Assembly: GCA_035048495.1 (NCBI GenBank)
Contig: CM068552.1
Coordinates: forward strand, 26,848,154-26,912,153
DNA length: 64,000 nt
Reading direction: 5' to 3'
DNA from: Euptelea pleiosperma
Taxonomy: Eukaryota; Streptophyta; Magnoliopsida; Ranunculales; Eupteleaceae
Shown here: one piece after another, positions 34,901 to 46,900 of the stretch
How positions within the stretch are numbered: the stretch's first letter is position 1
Layout: each line of letters begins with the position of its first letter
The notes under the pieces: generated by a model
The model's database searches: none
What the model was told of the DNA's origin: nothing
What the model saw: the letters and a program-made list of their open reading frames with translations, nothing else
Translations under genes and position numbers: made by a program

Positions 34901-37900
34901 CATTTCTTCTTGTTTCTTTTTTATTTTCTTTTTCAGGGAATGCTTTTCTCCTTTTTTTTGTAATAATACTTGTACTTGAATATAAAATTTTCCGTCATTG
35001 ATAAAAAAAAGTGGCCCCTAAGTTAAAAGATTCATTAACCCTACCACAAACAATATAGGGGTTTAAGTTGGAAGATATGTTCACCCTCATATAGGCTATT
35101 GTTTTTTATTATTTGTCTCGAATATTTAGAACATCGGGCATATATCTGTATAAAGCATATGAATTCCTTTTGAAAAAAAAAGAAGCATATGAAGTCCTAT
35201 GCTTTTGGAGGCAATCTTTTGAAAACCTTGGATTTTTTCTTTTTCTTTCTCTTTTTTCGCTTTGTTTTTTGCTTTCATTGAAAACATATAGATGAGCATG
35301 AAGTCATGAATGCACATGAGCATTTCTGGAAACCTAGGACATGGATACAGATTTTTAAACTGTCAATTTTTTAGTATTTTTTATGTCATTCTAAATGTAA
35401 TGATACTTCTAATATTGGAAGTATTTTAAATTAAGATTTGTTGAAATATGCTATTTATATATTTTTTATTGAAAATATGAATAAAGTGTTGTCAGTATAA
35501 GATATGAAAGTGGGTGTAATTGGGTTTTAACCTAATGATATAAATAATATTGTGGGATGTGTGGAAGAGTTTACACTCTCCAACGTTTTCCCCTTTTCTC
35601 TTCTTTTCTCCTTCCCTTCTCTCCACCGAACCTTAAAATTCTACTTGGTATCAGAGCGAAGTTAATCGAATCCGCACGCAAGCTTTAGGGGTGAATCTCA
35701 TCACATCACAGACCTTGGAGGGGTGACCCTCATCGTTGACGTCATCAGCCGTACGGATAGGGTGCTTTCCGTTAGCTCTCTCACAAAAACTATGAATTGT
35801 TGTGTTACTTTCTTTCCCTCTCATTGCGTGTTTCAAGACTTGGTCACAAGGAGGACGATTGGCACTATACGTGAAGTGAATGGTCTCTATCTCTTGGATG
35901 CGACTCCTACAGTTCCAGCAGCGTTGCAGTCTCGTAGTCATGATAGTAGTTTGAATAAGGAGCAGCTATTGTGTTGGTATGTTCGTCTCAGTCATGTGTA
36001 TTTTCCATATTTGCGTCTCTTACTTCTTGCATTGTTTAAGTCTGTATCGCTGTCTGAACTTCATCGTGAAGTGTGTGCTCTGTCCAAGCACACTCGTTCT
36101 GTTTTCCTACCACGGGGTGATAAAAGTAATGCTATCTTTGTTCTGATTCACTCTGATGTTTGGGGCAAGGTTTTAAACTTCGACTTTGCCTTAAACATCG
36201 GTCAGTTAAAATTCGAAATTAATTCGGAGAAGTTTAATTCGATGTAGAGAATTTTTGTAAAAATTCGCCAACTTAGAGAAGTTTGGAGAATTTTTGCCAA
36301 AACGTTGGTAAAACACACTGAGTTTTAAGGATATGATAAAACAAGCATGATAAAACACTTATAACTTATTTTATCATAAAAAAAAATCATTTAAAGCAAC
36401 CTAAGCAAGATTAATATTGTTACATATTGACGAAGGTATCTAAAGTTTTTTGTTTTTGATAGGCAAGTATTAAGATACTGAGTTAGAAACTCGTAAGCAG
36501 TACAAGTACAACACAAAACAATTTAAACCATTAAAGTCAAGCTCAAGATAATGCCAATTCAAGTACACAAAGCTCAAGATACGCTCCCTAGTGGCCAATA
36601 ATGTTCAAATTCACACGGTTCAAATCAACTCATGAAAAGGACTTAAATCCAAAGCTTATAAATCACTAATCAGACTGATTTTTGGTTTGTAGGCCCATAT
36701 AAAAATTGGCCAAACATCCATACGGTCAGTCCTTTAAAAGTGTGCCACCTGGCTCATATTGTGGGCAGTCATCTAAGTTTTACTCTTCCAAAATGCGACA
36801 TGGAACATTCTTTGGGCCCACTTCAGTCCTTTAAAAGTATGCCACCTGGCTCATATTGTGGGCAGTCATCTAAGTTTTACTCTTCCAAAATGAGACATGG
36901 AACATTCTTTGGGCCCACTAACCTTATGGATGTTTAGTCCACCTGTTGGTGAACCTATATACCAAAAATCAGATTGACCGGTGATGTCTAGTAGTTAGAT
37001 TTTAGCAGCCAAAAAATGCTCAAATCAGCAACAACGATGATCAACAACAGCAATGAATCAAAACCTTTGACTGGTGCGTCAAATGTTTTTGTAGAGGCAG
37101 AAACATCAAAGCTTTAATGTTCTGTTATACACCGAAGCATATCTTTGCTTTAAAAGAAGGGTCCTGATGTAACAAGGTATACCTTCTTTATGATGTGAGA
37201 AAGCACCATTTTTGTTATTCACCGCTGCCATGCGGGCCTGCTGACCGTATGGATGTTTAGCCCACCCCTTGGTAGACGTTGATACCAAAAATCAGCTTGT
37301 TTGTTGATTTTTAGCCGTTGGTTATAATACTAAAATGAATGGTTGAATCCAATGGCTAGAATGACACCTTAAAAAGTACTAAAATCACGGGCTAGAGATT
37401 ACCAATTTGGGTGATTTTTGGTGTGTATATGCACAAAGGTGTGGGCTGAACATCCATGCAGCCAGTGGGCCCAGATGGCAACGGCGAGTAACAAAATGGT
37501 GCTTCCTCACGCCAAAAACCGTGAGGTATATGTATACCTCAGTTACATTTTTCTCTTAAAAAACCCTAACCCTAAGAACATACCTGTTTTGTTCGAACAA
37601 AAAGGGGAGGGGACTGTGTCTCTCCAAGACTCCAAGTCCAACACCGAGGCTCGATGGGATCAAACCCTAGGAGGATGAAGATCTGTGTCGGTTGGATGTA
37701 AGTGGGTTTATACAGTGAAGTGTAAACCGGATGGATCTGTGGACAGATACAATGCACGGTTGGTGACTAAGGGCTATTCTTAGACATATGGTATTGACTA
37801 CAAGGAGACATTCGCTCCTGTAGCCAAATTAAATTCTATCCGAGTTATTCTCACTCTCATCAAGTCAGTCTTGGCCACTATTACAGCTCGATGTTAAGAA

Positions 37901-40900
37901 TGCATTCCTTCATGGTGACCTGAAGGAAGAGGTTTACATGCTGCCCCCTCCAGGGTTTCGGGTGTCTGATGACATACAGAGAGTGTGTAAGTTGAAGAAA
38001 ACTTTGTATGGTTTGAAATAGTCACCAATGGCATGGTTTGAAAGATTCAGTGGAGTAGTTAGACAATTGAGATACAGCTAGAGTCAGGCAGACCATACAC
38101 TCTTTATCAGCAGAGTAGGGGGGACTACGACCATTCTGATTGTGTACGTGGATGACATTATTGTCACAGGGAACTGTGCAATAGAAATTTCCGGACTTAG
38201 GAGTTTCTTGGCAGCTGAATTTGAAATTAAAGATCTGGGCACCTTAAAGTTCTTCTTGGGCATTGAGGTTGCACGATCGGATGAGGGAATATACATTTGT
38301 CAGTGGAAATATGTATTGGATTTACTACAAGATACAGGCATGTTGGGGGCACGACCTGTTGATACCCCGATTGAAGCAAACCATCGGTTAGATGGCCAAT
38401 CAGGGGAACCTCTTGAGGATGTGGGTAGTTTTCAGAGACTTGTGGGACGTCTCATCTACCTAGCTCACACACGACTGGATATTGCATATGCCGTGAGTGT
38501 GGTGAGTCAGTACATGCATGCACCTTGCACACCACACCTGGATGCTGCTAACCGTATATTGAGATACTTGAAGTCATCCCCAGGGAAGGGATTGTTATTT
38601 CGTCGTCATGGGCATATGAGGGTAGAAGGCTTTATTGATGCAGATCGGGTTGGTGCCCAAGATGATAGACGGTCTACCTTAGGCTATTGCACGTTTGTAG
38701 GAGGCAATCTAGTAACCTGGAGGAGTAATAAGCAGCAGGTGGTAGCTCGGTTAAGTGTAGAAGTAGAGTTTCGATCTATGGCTCATGGTTTATGTGAGTT
38801 GCTATGGTTCAAAATTTTACTCAGAGAACTGGGTTTACCGATTGAAGGATCTATGTCACTATATTGTGACAACAAGGCAGCCATAAGTATTGAACATAAT
38901 CCCGTGCAACATGATAGAACAAAGCACATTGAAGTGGATAGACATTTTATTTGTGAGAAAGTTACATCGTGAGTAATCTATACACCGTTCGTGCCTACAT
39001 CAGAACAGGTGGTTGACGTTTTCACCAAAGGTGTTGCGGTTGCTCCATTTCGGGCATGTTTGGTCAAGTTGGGCATGATCGATATCCATGCACCAACTCG
39101 AGGGGGAGTATTGTCAGTATGAGATTGAATATAATATAAAATGCATGGTGGGTGGAGATATGAAAGTGGGTGTAATTGGGTTTTAACCTAATGATATAAA
39201 TAATATTGTGGGACGTATGGAAGAGTTTACACTCTCCAACATTTTCCTCTTTTCTCTTCTTCTCTACTTCCCCCCCCGCCCTTTTTTTTTTTGTGATAAG
39301 TATAGATATTATTCACAAGGGGAAAACCCCAATATGTACAATCAAAGGGACCTCGAGAGGAGGACCCCTGACAACGAAAAACAACTACAGGGATGCTGTT
39401 ATCAACTCCTTTTCTCTTCTTCTCTCCTTCCCTTCTCTCCACTGAACCCTAAAATTCTACTTAAAGTTGTTAGGAGGTAAGAAAACAATCAATAGTGTAA
39501 TTGAAAATTAGAAAAAAAATTGTAATGTAGAATTGTTCATCCTGTATTCAGATACCGAGGTATCCTATGATTCCTATCGTGTCGATATGGGTACATTGGG
39601 CATGTTGAAGTGTCCACGATGCAGACCAACATATGAAACAGTCCATAAATGTCTAATTACTCCGCAAGAAGTGTAAGCCAATAAAAAACAGTCCATAGAT
39701 GTATCCACAGATGTGTTGGTGCAGGCCAATATATAAAATAGTGCACAGATGTGTTTAGCTTTTTTGAAGTGTCAGTTTTTAGTACATTTTTATATCATTC
39801 CAAATGTAATGATACTTAGAATCTTGTAAGTATTTTAAAGTAAGTGTTAAAACATGCTATTTACATATTTTTGTTGAAAAAACGAATAAAGTTGTTAGGA
39901 GGTAATAAAACAATCAATATATAATTGAAAATGAGAAAAAAAACTGCAATGAAGAACTATACATCCAATATCGTTACCTGTATCAGTATTGTATTGTGTC
40001 GATATAGGTACATTGGGTAGGTTGAAGTGTCCTTGTTGCAGGCCAATATATGAAATAGTCTACAAATGTCTAATAACTCTGCAAGAAGTGCAGGCCACGT
40101 GAGGCGAGGCGCTTCACTAGCCAAAGCCTTGAGGCGTAAGCCTCACACATACGCATTTTTTAGGTTGATAAGTATTTAAATCTATAAATAAATGTAGTAA
40201 AAATTCTAAAAACAAAGCATATTTCCAATTCTAAGTTCCAACTTCCAACCACTCATAACACCAATCAAAGACTCAATCGTCTACTAAATTAAATGCTTCT
40301 TCATCAATTATATGAAGTATGAACAACATCCTCTTCTTGATAGTCCAAGTCGAAATTCTCCTCCTCATCATCAATCAATTGTAGATCAATCGATGCTGGG
40401 TCCCTTTTGAATATAAAACTTAGGGTCTTTTTATTTTTATGCTGGGCCCCTTCGACACCTATTTTTTTTTAATATCTTGACATTCTTTCTATGATACCCG
40501 GATACTTGTACTAGTGCCTCGTACCTGTGTCGTGTCGTGTCGACACGGATACAAACATCGGACACTCCACCGACACGTATCCCCACTTATCCTTCATAAA
40601 AAATGAAAAAAATTAGAAAAAATAAAAATTTTGAACTGCAAAATAGGATACTTGTATCCGTATTCGTGTCCTTGATTTTGAAAAATGTCGAGTTGTATCC
40701 ATGCTTCCAGTATTCGTATCCGTATCCGTATCCGTATCCGTATCCGTATTCATATCCCATATCTAGGCATCATAGCATTCTTTTTTTATTTTATTTTTAT
40801 AAGTTAAAACAACATGCCAAAAAAACAGCAGATCTGAGGTGTACGCCCAATCCAAGCGGCGTTGACGAGGCGTACGCCTCACTGAGAGGCATAGTGAGGT

Positions 40901-43900
40901 GTAAGCCTCGTCAATGCCTCTTGGAGTGAGGCGTACGCCTCAAATGTGTAAAAGCCTTTTGATTGAGCTTCAATGCGGTTTTTAAGAGCTTTGCCCCAAG
41001 GCGCACCTCAAGGTGTAGCCTCACACACCTTTAAAAACACTGGTACTGCAGGCCAATATACAGAACAGTCCATAGATATATAATAACTCCACTAGAAATA
41101 TCAAGTTTCAGCAATGTTACAAATGACATTATGAGACTTGTTCACATTTTGTTTGCAAGGTTTGACATAATGTACTTCAAACAGCAGAAGCAAACAATGA
41201 TATAGCACAATAAGTTGTGATTATAAGGGAGGATAGATGTAAGGTACCTTGGGGATTCTCACCACAAGCTAGGTTGCTGGAATTTACCAGACCTAAGAGA
41301 GTAACAGCAGCAACATCGTATAACATCATAAAGAAGAGCAAACCATAGCCCACAAGTTGTATTATTCAATAAACTTCATGTCTTTACGAAGTATGTAATC
41401 AGAAACCTAAATGAGTGAAAACCAGAAACTGAATATTTAAAAAAAAAGGGATACAAAGAAAGAAAGACAACCAATATAAACCTATTGGAAACATATCTTC
41501 TCCCTACCAAAAAGATTCAACTTCACAAAAAATAATAGAACCCAAATGAAAAATGAAAGAAAAACCCGGCTATTCTTGGTGCGGTCACAGCTTTCCTTCT
41601 TTGAGGAAGCTACTACCTCAATTACCTCCTTGAGAAGGATTTGGCATCGTCGAGTGAATAGATATTTATCGCTCATAAAGGTCAGTGTTGATTTTCCTGA
41701 AGTCATCTGCAGTAATCCATGTGCTGTCTAAAGTGGTTTTCCTTCCATTTCACCAAAACATTTATGATAGTGAAATTAAGGTTTTTCCGTGTCGTTGGAT
41801 AGGAAACCCTTGATTTCAACAATATTTGTAAATTTCTCCGAATTGGTTCACTTAATCTGCAAAAGTGCAGATTTGCACAGTGGCTCGTGTCGCATATCGT
41901 CCGCGCTCGGGGTTAGGGCAATTAAAGAACAATAATAATGAAAACTGCTTAGAATGGTGGAGAGATGAGAGAGATGGAGATCGGGGTTAAAATCTGATTT
42001 TTGATAGTTCGAGATTCATGCATTAAATTCAAAATAAAATAAAATAAGATGATAACACTATGAATAAAAGAATTTCCATTCATTAATTAATCAAGTGCTT
42101 ACAATAGTGAATCAACTAAGAGGAAATTAATTTAGAAAGCATTCAAAATATAAACTAAGCTAGAGAGAGAAACGGGGTAGAGAGATAAAGTGATGTAAAG
42201 CTAGAGAGAGAAAGTAACATAGAGGAATTTAGAGAGAGAAAATGAGAGAAGTAGAGAGAGAAAGAAATAATAATCCTAGAGAGAGAAATTGATGTGAGAG
42301 AAAGTAAGAGTTACCTTGGAATGAATGGTTGTGATCTACCTATTATGCTTACCGATGGAAGTGTTGCATTGCATGGTGAGATTGGTCTAGATTGGCCAAG
42401 AAGATGGTGCACCCGACTGTTCTTGTGACGAAACAGGGTTGCAAGTGTATCTCTACTAGTTGGAGAAGAGACACTGGAGCTTGGAAATGCAGGCTTGGTG
42501 TCGCTGGCTATTAGGAGCACCAGTCAGTAGTTTCACTTAGGGAGAGATGGAGATAGCTTTGAGGCTTGCTGGTTGGTGGTGCTTCACTGTTGTGGACAAA
42601 TGCACGGGCTGAAGAAGATCGTGGGATTGCTTGGAAGGACAGCAAGCTTGCTGACCTGTTTAGAGGAAAAGGAGATGTGAACCTGCTGTAGAAGATTGAA
42701 CACCGTTGGATGGGGGCGTTCTTGTAAGCAGGTTCGGTAATGAAGGAGATGACAGAGGGAGCAGGCTGTTGTTTTAACAGGTTGGAGACCTGTTTGCAAG
42801 CCGTGGGGAAGGGATCGAGTTACAGGTGTGCAACAAGAAGGTCCTGTGAGATTGGAGTGCTGCCAGAGGACGGGGTGTGTGGAACTTGCAGCCTGGTGTG
42901 TAGTGGTTGCTGGTGGAGATGGTGAGGCATCAAGGAGATCGAATTGCAGACTAGCGTTGCAGGTTGAGGAACCCGAGTTGCAGCGCTTGGAGTTTGTTGC
43001 TGTAGAAGAGGAGCAGTCTACATGTTGCACAGCAGGTGGAGAGGTTCTGTGCGTGGAGAGCACACGGACCTGCAAGTCTTGAGGTCTCCGGAAGTTGCAT
43101 AGGTGGTTGCCGCCCAAGAGGAAGAAGGTGGGAGCAGCAACGTTGATGTGGCAGCAAGTGGATGGAGAATGACCGGTGCTTGAGGAGATGGTTGGCAAGC
43201 TTCTAACGGTGTTGCAGGTTAAGTTGCAGACCTGCAACTATGAGGAGAAGATGGTTGTGGACTGGAAGTGGTTGCTTGGCCGACGGTGAAACCAGGGAGA
43301 AAAGGAGACGAACTGGAGTTGCAGGTTGCAACTCCAGCAAGGTTTTTGGAGAGGCGGTGACGGCTGGGAGGATGGAGGCAACTTTGCACTTTAGAGATGT
43401 GCTGACCAGTCCGTCGGAAATTGCAGCAAGATTGATGATGGTTGCAGGTGGTGTTCAAGGCTCGTGGAGAATGGAATTAACGATGATATGAACACAGCCA
43501 GCAGGTTGAAGAGTTGCAGGTTGCAACTCTTGAAAGAGCAGAGGGAGACGATGAAACAATGGTGGGGAAAGGAAATTCGTGTGGAAGAGGAAGGCAGATC
43601 TATATGTGGATCTTGCAGAGGTGGATGAGGACGTGTTTTGCTTCTTGTTGCAGGTTGCAAGAAGGAGCACTGAGAGGAGTTGCAGGTCCGGCGAGCTTCT
43701 CACTGGACTTAATGGTGAGGAGGCCGAGCGGAAAAATATGAAGGGGTGAGACAGATCTAGCACCCTGTTGTGAAGGTGGAAGATTGTAGGTTTGTAAAAA
43801 TCAGCAACAAGGGAAGAGTTGCTGGTTTTCAGTGGGAAGATGGTGGTTTGAAGATTTCTAGCGAGAAGCTCGCCGGAATTAATGGTGAAGCTCAAGGAAG

Positions 43901-46900
43901 AGCTCGTTGGAAGGAGCAAGGAAGGGGGAGAGGGAACCTAAAGGAGATTCGGTTGTTTGAAGGGGGAGAGAACCCTTTGGCTCTCAAGAGGAGCAACTCG
44001 TGGGTTAGAGATAGGTTGAGAGAGAAGAGAATAGAAGAAAGTTTAAGGGGGAGGGAACCAAAAAGAAAAGAGATCTTCGATATCTTCTTAAGGGCTAGGT
44101 GAGTTTGTTGTTTAAAGGGAGACCGTAGGATCTAGAGAGATCCAACGATTGGGAATAGGTTAGTTAGGGAAGAGAGAGATGGGGGAGAGAAGAATCGGTC
44201 AAGTGAGATCGATTCTTTCTTCTAATTGCTAATGGGCATGAGCATGGGCATGGGCATGGGTCATGGGTCATGGGCATGGGTCATGGGTCATGGGCTTAGA
44301 TAGATAGGTAGAGAGAGAAATAGGAGAGGTGAGAGAAAAATACAAAAAATAAAAGCATTGGAGGGTCTTGAACCCTAGTCTTCTTTATTCTCTCTCGTCC
44401 GCTCCACCAATTAGTCAAACTTATCATTTGATGTCAATTGGTGTGGCCTTTAACACCTAAGTCCTTTTCTTGGTCTCCAGCTATTCTTCTCTCTCTTAGT
44501 CTTTGTTCCGGCTCTACGATCCTCTACCTTTGTTCGTACATGTCTTTTATCTTTTTATCCTAGCCTGTTGGCTCTTTAAGCTTTGATAGAAGTCTTCTGT
44601 GGTTGATAGTGGGTCTGCCAGTCCTCGAGAATCGCCTGATAGGGTCTCTTGCAAGTGAAAAAGCGCGTAATGAGTTTCAACTAAAACGGTTTGATACTGG
44701 ACTATCCGAAATGTGTTTATTTCATGCAAATAGTCGATTTTCGTCTAAAGAATGCGTTCTACGCAATGGAAGAAACTCTTACGTGGAAAAGTCGACAAAA
44801 AGACAAATTTTACGTAGGAGAATGCGACATCGCTATAAGAATAATGACTTAAAATAAGCACTTTTGAGCGAATATCAGATAATCCCCCACGTTGAGTAGA
44901 TGCTAGCTAATCATCAACACATATTTTCTTATTGAATCTTTTTTGGCAATTGAGGAACTTGCGTCTTTAGCTTTTAAGCATCTTTTTCTTTGTATTGCCC
45001 AAAGTAAGGTGTAAAATCTTGAGCATTGAAAACAGGACTATATTGATGCCAGAAGGCAAGTGCATGACCACGATAATTGACTCATGCTTTTGTTGAGTCT
45101 TGGGCAGACCCAAAAATGAAATCTATATTGATATCGATCCAAGGCACACATGGAACTAGTAATGAAGTGTGTAACCCAGTTTGTTGTTTCTGCCCTTTTC
45201 CACCATGTAATGTTGATTGATCCGATAACATCTTTCTGCAAGCCAAATCAATAGAATCTGTTCTCCACCAAAGCAGTGGCCTTGTCTCGCCCAAAATGTC
45301 ATCCACGACCTACATTCAGCTCCAATATGACTTAAGCTCGTTAAAAATTAGTGGGAATGCACAGGCGATTACCTTTTTGAACAAATAGCCATTGTGAATC
45401 ACAAAATCTGGATACTCATGTGTGGCTTCTTGATGCATTGCTTGAAAAATCTTCCCAAACACAATGGTATTCGGGTTGATATCTTTCAAAACCTCAAACC
45501 CAATCACCTCAACCATTTAAAAATCCCACCTAGAGGCACATGAGGCTTACGTCTCGAGGTGAGGTCTTAGCCTCGAGGCTAAGCCTTGACTGATTTATAA
45601 GAAGCTCCTCACCTGGACAAGGCTTAACCTCAAGGCTTGAGGTGCAGTCGAGGCTTAAGTCTCAACTATGCAGGCAAATACACGGATCAGACATAAAAAA
45701 TATTGCCATACCATCTTCTTGCTGCATAGTATGAATAGATTTCCCCTGCATCAAATTATTAAGATATGTCATTCACGGCATTCTTTTTCTTTGTTTTACA
45801 ATTTTCTATAGTTATCTATTTACTTATTGTATTGTATGAGTATCTCTAGTGTGGTTAGTACGAAGATGTACAATTACAATTTTTATCTTTTTTTCCCTAT
45901 TTTACTAAGGGGTCGGGCACCGTTGACAGCCCTAAAAATGACAGGATTCTGTACAGGACACAATATGATCCATGTGGCACATGCTTAGAGGACTCTGACC
46001 GTTTGGATGTTTGTCCAATCCCTTGGTGGACCTACAAACCAAAAATCAGCCTGATTAGTGATGAATAGGCGTTGGATCTTTGTACCTCAAATACTGCTCA
46101 AATTCCCACAGTTGAGATCAACCCATGAAAATAAGTCCAATCCAAAGCCTATAAATCACTAATCATGCTGAATTTTGGTTTGTAGGTCCACCTAGGGATT
46201 GGCCAAACATCCATACGGTCAGAGGCCTCTAAGAGTGTACCATGTGGCTTATATTGTGTCCTGTACAGAATCCTGTCATTTTAGGGCTGTCAACGGAGCC
46301 CGACCCTTTACTAAGATCCATTTAGCCTTGAATCTGTTATCATAACAAAATCTAAGATTGTAATTTGCACTAAACTTTGCTCAGTTAAAATATGGAATTA
46401 ATTTGACGAAGTTTAGTTTGACAGAGAGAAGTTCTATAAAAATTCGCCAACATAAAGAAGGTTGGAGAGTTGATGCATTCTCACATTTGTAATACTAATG
46501 TAGGTTAAATATATGAAAGTAAGATGAAATTACAGAGAAAAAGAATAACTTCAAAATATGCTACCTAAAGAGCATTTTATCCTGATTTCAAACCTATAAG
46601 TTGTTTTTGACTTGAAAACCTTTAATGAAGTGGTAAGTTTACATTTAGGAACACCTCCAAAGTCCAAACCAAGGAAATGTAGGAGAAATAGACCTGTTCT
46701 TTAACACTTTTCATTTATTTTGGTGTTTCAGTCACGAACACTAAAATTCGTGCAATATTAGAGGTAAATTTCACTTCATGAGGTCATAAATCAACAAAAT
46801 TGACCAAAAATTAGACTAAATATGATACTATGAATCTTTGTATTCATTTTTCTGCACTTTGGGCTATTGTACGTGGAGAAGGGTGCTTGACTTTATAGAT

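Larger units (their letters stand above)
35487..39459 (+). mobile_element. Ty1/copia retrotransposon, damaged copy with both LTRs
   Basis: The 5' LTR is 35487-35645 and the 3' LTR 39109-39459. TAAAG flanks it at 35482-35486 and 39460-39464, a perfect 5-bp duplication. TGGTATCAGAGCG, the initiator tRNA-Met primer site, directly follows the 5' LTR, and AGGGGGAG precedes the 3' LTR. The gag gene and protease are gone and the integrase core is replaced by repeats (36170-37685). RT and RNase H remain. The 5' LTR lacks about 34 bp present in the 3' LTR, and the 3' LTR holds a SINE-like insertion. Confidence 0.85.

Noticed and set aside
40603..40929. 108-residue frame with a YPYPYP run
   Set aside because: It translates the CCGTAT microsatellite within repeat F.
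40098..41044. 9-bp target duplication TGCAGGCCA around repeat F
   Set aside because: The same motif recurs several times in the surrounding tandem repeat, so the match may be coincidental.
42584..43919. Long minus-strand frames (217 and 154 residues)
   Set aside because: They correspond to the CT-rich zone of solo-LTR copy 3, full of GTTGCAGG repeats, and are not conserved as frames in copies 1 and 2.
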